DNA from: Polyangia bacterium
GTDB lineage: Bacteria; Myxococcota_A; Polyangia; Fen-1088
DNA: 64,000 nucleotides
NCBI GenBank assembly: GCA_036268875.1
Contig: DATATI010000029.1
Span: 211,273 to 275,272 of the forward strand
Direction: 5' to 3'
Below, piece by piece: positions 52,540 through 62,931 of the stretch. The notes beneath the pieces were generated by a model. It saw only the letters and a list, made by a program, of their open reading frames with translations. It was not told the DNA's origin and ran no database searches. Numbering within the stretch: position 1 is the stretch's first letter; every line of letters begins with the position of its first letter. The translations under genes were made by a program, and so were the position numbers.

Positions 52540-53784
52540 TTAACCGCCCGTCTCATCGGCGTCGGTGCCGGCGTCGCTGGTCTCGTCGCCAGCGGTGTCG
52601 GTCGCGCCGTCGGTCGTGTCGGTTGCGCCGTCGGCGCCGCCGTCCGGAGGCGGCAGCGGCGGGAAGACGCACATGTCGACGATCTGGTGGACGATGGGCG
52701 GCAGCGACTTGATGTAGTTGGCGATGTCGTTCATGTCACCCTGGCTGAGGCCGACGTACGCCCCCAGCGGCATCGGCGGGCAGATGCCGGTGCCGTCCTT
52801 GGCCTTGCCATTCTTAAGGACGTTCACCACGTCGGCGACGGTCCAGGTGCCAAGGCCGGTGGTGTTGTCGGAGGTCAGGTTCTTCGACACCGGATGGATC
52901 ATCAGCGTGCTGGCGAAGAACGACGAGAAGTCCTCGCCGCCCGAGAAGAGATTCGCCGTGTCCAGCGGATCGGGACCGGTTTCCAGATGCTGGGTGTGGC
53001 ACTCGACGCAAAGGCCGATCTGCGTGGTCAGGTACTTGCCGCGCAGCGCGCTCTCCTGGGTGGGCGAGTCGTTGTACCTGGGCGACTTGATCGTGTTCAG
53101 GTCCAGGTAATTCGCCGGCGCCGGCAGATCGAACGAGGCGCCGCGCTGCGGGATGGTGTTGACCACCGGGGGCACGGTGCGCAGGTAGGCCACGATGGCA
53201 TCGGCGTCATCACCGGTCATGTTGTGGAACACGTAGTACGGCATGATCGGGTTCAACGCGGTGGGCGTCGTGCTGCCGGTGGCCGGCGGCCGCAGGCCGT
53301 TCAGGAGCATGCCCTTGATCTCGTCGTCGGTGCGGGTCTTGAGGCCGGTGGCGTCGCTGGTCAGGTTGCGCGAGCCAAGCTTGTCGCCGTTCGGCAGCAC
53401 CACGAAGCTGGGATTGCCAGCCAGGTACATGGTCATGTCGGGCATGCCGTTCTGCATGGGCGGCGTGTGGCAGTCGCTGCAGCCGACCACGTTCTGGACC
53501 AGGTAGCGGCCGCGCTCCTGCTGCGGATTCAACACCGGACCGTCGGTGGCGTCGCCAGCCGGCGCATCCACGACGTCTCCCGTCGCGTCGGTTCCGCCGT
53601 CGCCCGCCACGTCGTCCGCGACGTCGCCCGCGGTGTCGCTGGCCAGATCCTTCGGCGAATCGGACGCCGTGTCCTTCTTGCCGGCGTCGCCGGCGTCGCT
53701 GGACGGCGAGCTGCTGGAGCAGCCGAATCCAAAGGCCGCCAGGGCCACCGTGGTCATTACCGTCCGAAAAGCGCGCGTGGTCAT
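52540..53784 (-). CDS. Diheme cytochrome c lipoprotein
   Basis: 414 residues from ATG 53784 (GGGAG 7 bases upstream). The signal peptide ends in GFGC. An Asp/Ala/Gly linker with DGA-like repeats precedes two cytochrome c domains, each with one CxxCH site (VGCSDCHTP and GLCVECHTQ) and conserved NLTSD segments followed by MP-type Met ligands (NPIMPYY, PPMPLG). A second acidic tail closes the protein. The arrangement resembles alcohol dehydrogenase-type diheme cytochromes (GMC/PQQ partners). It is the first gene of a pair with the SO2930-type gene 36 bp downstream. Confidence 0.85.
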   Translation of the reverse strand: MTTRAFRTVMTTVALAAFGFGCSSSSPSSDAGDAGKKDTASDSPKDLASDTAGDVADDVAGDGGTDATGDVVDAPAGDATDGPVLNPQQERGRYLVQNVVGCSDCHTPPMQNGMPDMTMYLAGNPSFVVLPNGDKLGSRNLTSDATGLKTRTDDEIKGMLLNGLRPPATGSTTPTALNPIMPYYVFHNMTGDDADAIVAYLRTVPPVVNTIPQRGASFDLPAPANYLDLNTIKSPRYNDSPTQESALRGKYLTTQIGLCVECHTQHLETGPDPLDTANLFSGGEDFSSFFASTLMIHPVSKNLTSDNTTGLGTWTVADVVNVLKNGKAKDGTGICPPMPLGAYVGLSQGDMNDIANYIKSLPPIVHQIVDMCVFPPLPPPDGGADGATDTTDGATDTAGDETSDAGTDADETGG

Positions 53785-53934
53785 CAATGTCTCCCTGATC
53801 GTCATATTGAAAGTTGAAGCGCTTTTAACACAGCACCGCCGGTCGACGAAGAAATTTGCGCCGACACGGACGATCAGTAACCGCCCTTGGATTTCCGAGA
53901 TTTCGAGGCAGTTTCTAACAAGTTTACGGTTGGT

Positions 53935-55263
<1,329 letters not shown>

Positions 55264-55320
55264 CTACGGCCGACGCGATTCTAGCGACCGGGCAATTGCG
55301 GTGGGATACTGGCCGTCCCT

Positions 55321-56403
55321 ATGAAGCAAAACCCGCGCGTCACCGAACGTTCGCCTATCCTCACACCGCGCCAGATCTTCGAGTACCTGGATCGCTACGT
55401 GGTCGGCCAGGAACGCGCCAAGCGCACCATCGCCATCGCCGCGTACAACCATCTCAAGCGCTGCGAGCAGAAGACCACCGGGCAAAAGCGCCTGATCAAG
55501 AAGTCGAACGTACTTCTTGTCGGGCCGACCGGCTCGGGCAAGACGCACATCGCACGCACGCTGGCCACCTGCCTGGACGTGCCGTTCACCGTCGCTGACG
55601 CCACCGAATACACCGAGGCCGGTTACTACGGCAAAGACGTCGAGGTGATGGTGGGCGAGCTTTTGCACCGCGCCGATCAAGACGTCGAACGGGCCCAGCG
55701 CGGGATCGTCTTCATCGACGAGATCGACAAGATCGCCCGCCGCAGCCAGACCGCCCGCACCGGCGCCGGGTCGCGCGACATCGGCGGCGAAGGCGTGCAG
55801 CAAGGTCTGCTGAAGCTGCTGGAAGGCCGGGAGATCTTCGTGCCGATGAACGTCACCCAGCACTGGAACAAGCACGACTTCGTGGTGATGGACACCCAGG
55901 ACGTGCTGTTCATCGCCGCCGGGACTTTCTCTGACCTGCGGCTCTTCGACGAGGCGAAGACAGTCGGGTTCGGCTCCAGCGCCAGCGCCGAGACCACCCG
56001 CAACCAAAGCCGGCGGGTCAGCGAGAAGGAGCTGCTCGACTATGGCTTGCTGGCGGAGTTCCTGGGCCGCCTGCCGGTGCGGGTGGAACTGGACCCGCTG
56101 TCGGAACAGGATCTGTTCTTGGTCATGACCGCCCCGCCCGACTCGGTCATTCGGGAGTACACCGCGCTTTTGAAGATGGACGGCGTCGATCTGCGCTTCT
56201 CCGAAGGCGCGCTGCGGGCCATCGCCAACTTCTGCATCCGCCGCAAGACCGGCGCCCGCAGCTTGCGCACGTTCATCGAAGAGATCTGCCACGACATCAT
56301 GTTCGACGCGCCCGAGCGCCGCGGCGAGACCATCACCATCGACGCGGATTTCGCCCTGGCGCGCCTGGACCGCCTGGGCGACGGCATCGCCGGGGACATC
56401 TAG
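55321..56403 (+). CDS. clpX: ClpX-like AAA+ ATPase lacking the zinc-binding domain
   Basis: 360 residues. Walker A GPTGSGKTH, Walker B GIVFIDEIDKI, ADATEYTEAGYYGKDVE, GEGVQQGLLKLLEG, pore-loop-type GYYG, and the sensor-2 GARSLRTFIEE are ClpX features. The usual N-terminal Cys4 zinc domain (about 60 residues), which dimerises and recruits adaptors, is absent. A VGFG near the middle (KTVGFGSS) corresponds in position to the IGF ClpP-docking loop, so ClpP binding may persist. A full-length ClpX may exist elsewhere, so this may be a paralogue. metF follows 3 bp later on the same strand. Confidence 0.85.
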   Translation: MKQNPRVTERSPILTPRQIFEYLDRYVVGQERAKRTIAIAAYNHLKRCEQKTTGQKRLIKKSNVLLVGPTGSGKTHIARTLATCLDVPFTVADATEYTEAGYYGKDVEVMVGELLHRADQDVERAQRGIVFIDEIDKIARRSQTARTGAGSRDIGGEGVQQGLLKLLEGREIFVPMNVTQHWNKHDFVVMDTQDVLFIAAGTFSDLRLFDEAKTVGFGSSASAETTRNQSRRVSEKELLDYGLLAEFLGRLPVRVELDPLSEQDLFLVMTAPPDSVIREYTALLKMDGVDLRFSEGALRAIANFCIRRKTGARSLRTFIEEICHDIMFDAPERRGETITIDADFALARLDRLGDGIAGDI

Positions 56404-56405
56404 CG

Positions 56406-57308
56406 GTGAAGATCGGCCGGTTGTTTGAAGGACACGGGCGCGCCGAGGCGTCGCCCAGGCGCGCCTTCTCGTTTGAATTTTTTCCGCCCAAGACCGACGC
56501 GGGCGTGACCGCGCTGGAGAAAACCATTCGTGATCTTTCCGACCTGGCGCCGTCGTTCGTCTCGGTGACCTACGGCGCCGGCGGTTCCACCCGGCAAAAG
56601 ACAGTGGATCTGGTGCAGTGGATCCAGCGCGAAGCGCACATCTTGGCGATGGCCCATCTGACCTGCGTGGGCGCCGACGAAGCCGAGATCGGCCGGGTGC
56701 TGGATGGTCTGGTCGACGCCGGCATCGAGAACATCATGGCCTTGCGAGGCGATCCGCCGGCGGGCCAGGCGACGTTCACCCAGACCGCGGGCGGCTTTGC
56801 CCATGCGTCGGATCTGGTGGCCTTCATTCGCAGGCGCTTCGGCGATCGGCTGTGCGTGGGCGGCGCCGCTTATCCCGAGGGCCACCTGGAATGCCGGGAC
56901 ATGGATCGCGACATCGCCAACCTGAAGGCGAAGGTCGATGCCGGCCTGGACTTCGTGGTCACCCAGTTATTTTTCGACAACCGGTTCTATTTCGACTTCG
57001 TGGCCCGGGCGCGCGCCGCCGGCATCCGCGTGCCGATCGTTCCCGGGATCATGCCGATCCGAAATTTGGCCCACGTCGAACGCATGACCAAACTTTGCGG
57101 CGCCAGCATTCCCGCCGCGCTGTTCGCCGAGCTGGATCGCTCACGCAGCGACGAGGCGGCGGTGGCGGCGCTGGGCGTGGCCCACGCAACCGCCCAATGC
57201 GTGGAGCTTTTGAACCAAGGCGCGCCGGGAATTCATTTTTATACGCTGAACCAGTCACCGGCGACGCGCGTGATCTTGACCGCCCTCAAGGCAGCCCATC
57301 TGGCCTGA
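56406..57308 (+). CDS. metF: 5,10-methylenetetrahydrofolate reductase
   Basis: 300 residues, GTG start, close to E. coli MetF (296). Key segments are AFSFEFFPPKTDAG, SVTYGAGGSTR, LTCVG, NIMALRGDPP, VTQLFFDN and VPGIMPIRN. It reduces methylene-THF to methyl-THF using FAD, supplying methyl groups for methionine synthesis. It starts 3 bp after the ClpX-like gene, which implies a shared transcript although the functions differ. A terminator-like hairpin lies about 85 bp downstream. Confidence 0.96.
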   Translation: MKIGRLFEGHGRAEASPRRAFSFEFFPPKTDAGVTALEKTIRDLSDLAPSFVSVTYGAGGSTRQKTVDLVQWIQREAHILAMAHLTCVGADEAEIGRVLDGLVDAGIENIMALRGDPPAGQATFTQTAGGFAHASDLVAFIRRRFGDRLCVGGAAYPEGHLECRDMDRDIANLKAKVDAGLDFVVTQLFFDNRFYFDFVARARAAGIRVPIVPGIMPIRNLAHVERMTKLCGASIPAALFAELDRSRSDEAAVAALGVAHATAQCVELLNQGAPGIHFYTLNQSPATRVILTALKAAHLA

Positions 57309-57393
57309 AGCCATTTGCCACATTTTCGTAGGCAAGCGCGTTACGCGCGGGGCGAAGGTGGACAACCCATTGGAGGGCGGCTTTCGCGCGTTT

Positions 57394-57420
57394 GCGCTCC
57401 TCTGACGAGGAGCGCTCTTT
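57394..57420 (+). terminator. Terminator-like hairpin after metF
   Basis: GCGCTCCTC (57394-57402) pairs with GAGGAGCGC (57407-57415) around a 4-base TGAC loop, followed by TCTTT. A 9-bp GC-rich perfect stem with a short T tract fits an intrinsic terminator for the clpX-metF transcript. Confidence 0.6.
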
Positions 57421-57429
57421 ACGGATCCC

Positions 57430-57446
57430 AAAAAAGGCGCTCCGCC
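57430..57446 (-). terminator. Terminator for the leftward LamG transcript
   Basis: Read on the minus strand the sequence is GGCG, loop GAG, CGCC, then six T. It lies 263 bp past the LamG stop and would stop transcription running toward metF. The stem is short (4 bp). Confidence 0.55.
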
Positions 57447-57708
57447 AAGAGCGCAAACGCGCGAAAGCGCCCTCTTGGCTTTAGGCCTGGCTTTAGGCCA
57501 GCCCTAAAGGCCCCGATCAGTAACAACTTGATCATTCCGTTGAAACATTGTTTGGGCTAACCAAGGATTCGATCGGAATAAGTTGATCGTTCGAGTGTCC
57601 GATGGATACCTTCTAATCGAGTTATTCCTGAACGGGGCCTAACTAGTTCGTTATCGAAACAAGCCCGTTGGGGCTCGCCCCGACGAAGTGACAAGGCGCT
57701 CTTCACTC

Positions 57709-58791
57709 TCACGGACAGACGAGTGGCGGAGACGACATTGGGATGACGAAGGTTGGTCGCTCGTTCGTGCTGGTGGCCATCGGCGTCCCCGGATGAGCCA
57801 TGTGGCCGCCGGTAGTGACGGAATCGGCGGCGGTTGGGGATCCTGGTGCCTCGTCGAACTTCCAATATCCTATCAGGCCCGGCTCATTGCCAACCAATGG
57901 CTTGTCGAAGGTGGCCATGATCTCTGCGGCGCTTCGGGCAACGTTCCAGATTCTGAGCTCGTCGAACATGCCGTTGAAACAGAGCTTGTTCGTCGGATTG
58001 CAACCGAGGCTCAGGGTCGATCTGCCAGTAGCAAGTGCGGCTGGGGCACCTGCGCGCATGCTGGTAATGCGGAGAGCGCCGTTCACATAGGTCTTCACGG
58101 CGGTTCCGTCCCAGATCATCGCGATTTGCACCCATTGGGCGGAAGTTGAATCAATGCTGAGATAATTCGTGCTGTCGTCGCTGAATGCTGCGAACGGATC
58201 GAGGGTCGCGTGGTTATTTGCCATGCCGCTGACGGCAAACGTACCGAAGTCCATTCCGAAGGTGGTGTTCGCGCCTGTTGCGCCGTAGAAGTAGAGTTGG
58301 TTTGACTCGCCGACCCAGTCAGTGGGTTTGATGAACGCCCAGAACTCGACCGTACGGTTGGCGTTACCGATCGGTAGATCAGTCATCAGGTCGATGATCA
58401 CCCGAGCTTGGGCGGCGTCGCTCGCTGTGCCGGTACCGTTCGATGACAGTGATATGGCGTTGCCAGCACAGTTCCGCCCAATGCCCTCGCCGCTCGCATC
58501 GATTTGACCTGGACCATCAATCACATCAGTCCCAGTGACATCGACGACTGCACCGTCGGAGACAGCCCCGCCAGAACCCATGACGCTGCCGCCGGCCCCG
58601 CCACCACCGGTAGAAATCGCGCCTCCAGAGGCATTGTCTCCGCCGCTACCGGGAGCCCCCCCACTGCCATTCATTCCTCCTGTCGCTGCCGGTGGCGAAC
58701 TACCCCCGCCCGAACATCCATACGAAAGGATGCCGGCAATCAAAGGCATACTAAGGATGACCACAGCTGGACGGAACTTGGATTTACCCAT
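57709..58791 (-). CDS. LamG-fold surface lipoprotein
   Basis: 360 residues. The signal peptide ends in LSYGC. A Gly/Ser linker (residues about 27-80) leads to a LamG/jellyroll domain (about 130-330) with RTVEFWAFIKPTDW, WVQIAMIWDGTAVKTYVNG and FNGMFDELRIWNVARSAAEI. LamG binds glycans or proteins. It is similar in plan to the LamG gene near 24 kb but not a recent copy. Codon use is visibly less GC-biased than in most of the window. It forms a leftward group with the TSP1-like gene upstream (74 bp). Confidence 0.83.
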   Translation of the reverse strand: MGKSKFRPAVVILSMPLIAGILSYGCSGGGSSPPAATGGMNGSGGAPGSGGDNASGGAISTGGGGAGGSVMGSGGAVSDGAVVDVTGTDVIDGPGQIDASGEGIGRNCAGNAISLSSNGTGTASDAAQARVIIDLMTDLPIGNANRTVEFWAFIKPTDWVGESNQLYFYGATGANTTFGMDFGTFAVSGMANNHATLDPFAAFSDDSTNYLSIDSTSAQWVQIAMIWDGTAVKTYVNGALRITSMRAGAPAALATGRSTLSLGCNPTNKLCFNGMFDELRIWNVARSAAEIMATFDKPLVGNEPGLIGYWKFDEAPGSPTAADSVTTGGHMAHPGTPMATSTNERPTFVIPMSSPPLVCP

Positions 58792-58865
58792 CGCGATCCT
58801 CTGCCGTTATCAGGAACGTCATTGCACAGTCGAGAATCGACCACGACAATTGGCTGGGATGATCG

Positions 58866-60446
58866 TTAGAAACTGGCCGAAATTGGATTGAAATACACTT
58901 GATCCAGGTCTGCCTCATCTATGTCGAGCAGAATTTGCACACTTCCGACCCCTGCGGGAATCAGAACCGAACTCGCAATGGGTGTCCACGTCACCGGGGG
59001 AGTCGCTATCTGCGTATACGGCCCACCAGTCAGGTAGGTCTTACAATTAGCATCAGTATAATAGAGGATGCTCAGTGCCTGGTCAGTCAAAGCGGTGTCG
59101 GGAGATGAAGCCTTGAAGACCGCACCATAATAATAGGTCGTACCCGGCTTTACGACGATGCACTGATACGGAGGACCGCCCGTATTTTGAGGCGTATCGT
59201 TTCCGTGCATCGAACCCGACTCTGGGCAATTGTCGGCGTCCTGAGAGGAGAAACTAGGTTCGCCGAGTTGCAAATTTCCCCATGCATCGATGCCGACGTC
59301 GAAACCAGGATTTTGGAGAAGATTGTTTTGGCTCGGCCGGCGGCAGACGCACGCGTGCGTGTTGAGATTGCAGCTCGGCTCGGCTCCTGAACAGTCATTG
59401 CCGTTGGCACACTGAACACATGATCCAGCGGTACACTTGGGCCTCGCACCTCCGCAGGACATGCCACAGGACCCACAATTATTCGGATCGGTTGCCGTGT
59501 TCGATCCACCTGTGCAGGACGACCAAGTTGACCATACGCCGGCGTTGCATGTTCGCGTCTGGGTACCGGTGCACGCGCAGCTTTGGCTCGTTGGGCCGCT
59601 ACAACCGCAGGTGCCCCAGTGGCAAGTGTTGCCGCAACTTTGGGATCCACCCGCGCTGCCACAGGACTGCGTCGCAGACGGACCACACTCTCCTTCGCCG
59701 GTGCACTGGGACCATGCCGACCATGTCCCCGTGTTGCCGTCGCATATGCGAGTTTGCGTTCCACAATTTCCGCATGGTTGGCTCGAAGCACCGGCGCACT
59801 TCTGGCCCGTGCACGTCGTCGGCCACTTGCAGTCGCCACCGCACGATTGAGTTCCCCCGTTCCCGCAGCTCTGCGAGGAATTCGGCATGCATTGGCCTTC
59901 ACCGCTGCATGAAGACCACGCCGACCATGTGCCTGTCGACGTGTCGCAGGTACGCGTTTGGGTTCCGCAGTTTCCGCAAGCCTGAGTGCTCGATCCAGGG
60001 CAGGCCTGACTCCCGCATACACTCCATTTACAATTGCCTCCGCAAGACTGGGTTCCCCCGCTTCCGCAACTCTGCGATGAGTTCGGAGCACATTCACCTT
60101 GGGCGTTGCAGGCCGACCAAACCGACCACGTCCCGGTAGAAGTGTCGCAGCTTCTGGTCTGCGTTCCGCAGTTGCCACATGCCTGCGATATGGGACCGAC
60201 ACAGTCCAGGGCATCGCCGGTACCCGTTGTCAGAGCGTCAGCTGTCGTGGTGATATCTGTTCCGACGTCACTGCCGGAAACGTCGATTGAGCTCGCGTCG
60301 CCGGCCACTGCCTTGTCGCTCGCCCCGTCGACTCCAACCGAGTTCGCGTCGTTTCTTGAGACAATTAGACGGGGTTCCTGGCAGCCGCAAATAACAACGG
60401 CGCCAATCATCAAGCCCATGAAACGAATGAGCATCTTCAAAGCCAT
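58866..60446 (-). CDS. TSP1-like repeat lipoprotein with carbohydrate-binding-type C-terminus
   Basis: 526 residues from ATG 60446. The signal peptide ends in VICGC. An Asp/Ser/Thr linker is followed by four modules resembling the thrombospondin type-1 repeat (about residues 75-290): QACGNCGTQTRTCDTSTG then TWSAWSSC, with C-rich spacers (PNSSQSCGNGGTQSCGGDCKW). The WSxWS and CGTQTR elements match TSP1, where Trp residues in WxxW can be C-mannosylated. The C-terminal 150 residues form a CBM4/9-like jellyroll (NLLQNPGFDVGIDAWGNLQLG). The role is unknown; adhesion is plausible. TTG 60458 is another possible start. Confidence 0.8.
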   Translation of the reverse strand: MALKMLIRFMGLMIGAVVICGCQEPRLIVSRNDANSVGVDGASDKAVAGDASSIDVSGSDVGTDITTTADALTTGTGDALDCVGPISQACGNCGTQTRSCDTSTGTWSVWSACNAQGECAPNSSQSCGSGGTQSCGGNCKWSVCGSQACPGSSTQACGNCGTQTRTCDTSTGTWSAWSSCSGEGQCMPNSSQSCGNGGTQSCGGDCKWPTTCTGQKCAGASSQPCGNCGTQTRICDGNTGTWSAWSQCTGEGECGPSATQSCGSAGGSQSCGNTCHWGTCGCSGPTSQSCACTGTQTRTCNAGVWSTWSSCTGGSNTATDPNNCGSCGMSCGGARPKCTAGSCVQCANGNDCSGAEPSCNLNTHACVCRRPSQNNLLQNPGFDVGIDAWGNLQLGEPSFSSQDADNCPESGSMHGNDTPQNTGGPPYQCIVVKPGTTYYYGAVFKASSPDTALTDQALSILYYTDANCKTYLTGGPYTQIATPPVTWTPIASSVLIPAGVGSVQILLDIDEADLDQVYFNPISASF

Positions 60447-60470
60447 TTCATACCCCAATTCTTCAAGTTC

Positions 60471-61509
60471 TCAGAACGCAATTTGGCAGGCGAGGGATCC
60501 GATCCCAGCCCGACAGTCAAGCAAGGCCGTCTGATCAGGCTGAGGCTGAGGCGAAGGACGGGCCAGCACGAAAAGTGTCGCTGTCGCAACGGCCAGCGCT
60601 CCAGCGGCGACAAAGCCTACGATCGGCCAGGTTTTGGAATCCTCCCATTTCTGGTAAAGAGAATTGCATTCACTCGCCAAACCGCCCGAGTCGGGGACGA
60701 CCTGCCCCTTTTCGTTGACGCCGCAGTGTTTGTCGAAGTCGGAGAATTTTTGATTTTGCACGACTTGAAAGCCGACGCCGATACCAAGCGCGATGACCGC
60801 ACCCGTTCCGGTTATCCAGCCTGCGGTTCGCAAGGTCCTGCCGTGATCGGGCTGTGAAACGGGTGCAGACACGGAACCTCCATCAGCGAGCGCGGATGCA
60901 GGCGCGGCGTTCAGATTGAGCGGCGGCGTTTCGGGCCGCAGCTGAACAGCAATCGCCGTGCTTTTGCCGCCGGTCACTTCTACCTGCTTTTCGAAGGGTT
61001 GAAAACCGGCGGCTTTCACCTCCAACGCAGATAGACCCTGACCAACGCGCAGGGGTGCCGCGAGTGGCAATCGACCGGCTGGCCTGCCATTCAAGATGAC
61101 GTCGGCACCATCAGGACCACCGGTGAGGACGACCTCACCGATTGTCGCCCTCACCTGGGCGAGCGTGTCCTCTAGCAGGGCCCGATTCTTTAGTGATCCA
61201 CGCGTCGGTCGGCACCGCCAACCCCTGGGCCAGGTGCTGCTCGGAGTCCATCGAATAACCCAGCGCGAACTCAACGAGGCCTAACTGAGCGGCGGTACGT
61301 GGCGTATGAGCAATCTCCTGTGCCTTCTGAAAAAGCGGCAATGCCCGGACGTCACTGCCCGCGCGACGGAGAGCAACGCCTTCCCTGATCAGCGCCTCGG
61401 CATCACCTGCGTCAGCCGCAATGGCGGCTGCGGATCGCGACAGGGCGACCGCCATGACGAGCAAAAACCAAGCGGGCGAGACGAACCCGCCGAATCGTTC
61501 GGGACCCAT
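60471..61509 (-). pseudogene. Frameshifted PEGA/TPR-like exported protein
   Basis: Two overlapping frames form one protein. The first part (start ATG 61509) has a signal peptide and DAEALIREGVALRRAGSDVRALPLFQKAQEIAHTPRTAAQLGLVEFALG, a TPR-like unit, and reaches DAWITK. The next frame continues KNRALLEDTLAQVRATIGEVVLTG with a PEGA domain and then two membrane helices, as in the 23-kb gene. One extra A on the coding strand (TTT run at 61189-61191) shifts the frame; removing it would give an intact protein of about 345 residues. Whether this is a real mutation or a sequencing/assembly error cannot be decided from one copy. Confidence 0.75.
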
Positions 61510-61802
61510 TCGGCGCCAACCTACCACAGGTGAAAACGAAGTCGGTCCACGCCGGACCAGCCGCGACAGCATGGTTCGTCATCGGCCGCCGGACGAAAGA
61601 AGTTTCCGGTGTCGATTGGTGCTTCTACGGCGCATCATCGCGATATCCTTTTGTTGGATAGCTTACGGCCTTCAGACCCAGAACTTTCGGCCGCCGCGCA
61701 ACTTCGCATTCTTAGCAACTCCAGATCTCGAAAGACGATACTTTGCTCGGCCTCGAACGTCGGGTCGGGTTCACGGCGGTGCTATGGTCTGGAGGAGCAA
61801 TC

Positions 61803-62927
61803 ATGGGAAACGCACGTCATGTCGTGCACGAAGGTGAAACCCTTTGGAGCATCGCCGAGAAGACTCTTGGCGACGGCGCCAGGTGGCCAAGGATCTGGCG
61901 CTACAACAATCGGCCCGCAGTCATCAAGGTGACGAGGCGAGCGATTCCAGATCCCGACCTCATCTACCCTGGGCAGGTCCTCCTCATTCCCGTTTCCGAA
62001 CACCACGTCGTCAGCCATGCAGCCACAACGAGCGCTGCTTCACCCGCTGGAATCTCGCCGCCTCCTGTTATACCGGCGTCATCACACAGTCTCGGCCCCG
62101 GCAGTGGGCCCCTTTCCCGTCACCTCTCGCACGTCAAATCACCGATCTCCCTAAAATACCGGGCAGAGGAAATCAAATTCCCGCCAATCGTCCAGCCGGG
62201 GGTGATCATGGAGATACGTATGACCGGGGACTTCGTGCTGACCACACAGAAGTCGTATCCCGCGGTCTATGTCACGCAGAAGCGAGAAATCGAAGCTCAG
62301 GTCGTTAATCAGGCAAATCGCGCGTTCAATTCTTTGGTGAGCGATACCCGTCTTGTCTATGACAGCGCGAACAATACGCTTGCCTATCGTTCGATGTTCG
62401 TGACCCGAGCCTCCGATCCGAGGCTGCCGACAACAGCGATCGGCGTCCAGTTCAGTTCCAATAGTCCGATCCCAAAACTTCGATTCGAATTTCGTTATCC
62501 GAAGGTTCAGGGGAAATTCCATGAATTCTACTACTGGGCAGTCGGTATGAACGTTGTGGTGGAACTAACGCCGAAACCGGATCCGCGCGACAACACGAGA
62601 GCACAACCAGAATATCGAGAAGCTCCAATACGAGTGCCCGTACCTCCAGTGGCCGCACCCCACCGACACTGGGATAAGATCCTGGGGACCGGTCTGTTGA
62701 TCACCGCGGGTGCGATCGTGGTTGGCACCTTGGTCGAAGACTTCTTCACCGCAGGCGTGGGGATCACGGACGACGCTCCGTCGTTTGCCGCCGCGGGTGC
62801 AGCCGTCGCCCGGGGCGTACTGATGATTCGGGGAGCGCCGGTCGTGCTGCCTGCGGCCGCGACGGCGGCCAGCGTGTCGCTGTCTGTTTCCGTCTCGCAA
62901 TCTACGGGCTCTCAACAGAGCCACTAG
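61803..62927 (+). CDS. LysM-domain protein with C-terminal hydrophobic region
   Basis: 374 residues; ATG 61803 has GGAGGAGC 4 bases upstream. It opens directly with a LysM domain (about residues 5-55: HVVHEGETLWSIAEKTLG, YNN, DPDLIYPGQVLLIP), with no signal peptide. A Ser/Pro linker leads to a beta-rich middle (about 120-270). A membrane-like stretch near residue 300 (ILGTGLLITAGAIVVGTLV) and a hydrophobic Ala/Val/Ser tail follow. LysM binds peptidoglycan; leaderless LysM proteins of this kind often occur with contractile or specialised secretion cargo, but no such genes are seen here. Its stop is 4 bp before the HHEFSS gene. Confidence 0.82.
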   Translation: MGNARHVVHEGETLWSIAEKTLGDGARWPRIWRYNNRPAVIKVTRRAIPDPDLIYPGQVLLIPVSEHHVVSHAATTSAASPAGISPPPVIPASSHSLGPGSGPLSRHLSHVKSPISLKYRAEEIKFPPIVQPGVIMEIRMTGDFVLTTQKSYPAVYVTQKREIEAQVVNQANRAFNSLVSDTRLVYDSANNTLAYRSMFVTRASDPRLPTTAIGVQFSSNSPIPKLRFEFRYPKVQGKFHEFYYWAVGMNVVVELTPKPDPRDNTRAQPEYREAPIRVPVPPVAAPHRHWDKILGTGLLITAGAIVVGTLVEDFFTAGVGITDDAPSFAAAGAAVARGVLMIRGAPVVLPAAATAASVSLSVSVSQSTGSQQSH

Positions 62928-62931
62928 GTCC

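Larger units (their letters stand above)
57380..57468. repeat. 20-bp perfect inverted repeat (arms 57380-57399, 57449-57468)
   Basis: The two arms are exact reverse complements, with a 49-bp interior that itself contains two further hairpins. As RNA this would form a long stem in both directions; as DNA it could extrude as a cruciform. Confidence 0.85.
57309..57708. other. Non-coding region with nested inverted repeats
   Basis: About 400 bases between metF and the convergent LamG gene hold no convincing gene. The left part has a 20-bp perfect inverted repeat with two internal hairpins that look like terminators, then a 12-bp tandem repeat TGGCTTTAGGCC at 57476-57487 and 57488-57499. A 7-bp stem follows (CTTTAGG 57491-57497, CCTAAAG 57503-57509). 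The right part (57510-57700) is AT-richer and without obvious structure. Confidence 0.7.

Noticed and set aside
57315..57560. 81-residue plus-strand open frame in the non-coding region
   Set aside because: It crosses the inverted repeats and terminator-like hairpins and has no plausible start signal or domain.
57557..57865. 102-residue minus-strand open frame
   Set aside because: Overlaps the LamG lipoprotein end in another frame, has no ribosome binding site, and is Arg/Ser-rich like a shadow.
61743..61802. Earlier ATG for the LysM protein
   Set aside because: The ATG at 61803 has a strong GGAGGAGC site and starts directly before the LysM domain; the earlier codon adds an unlikely short lead.
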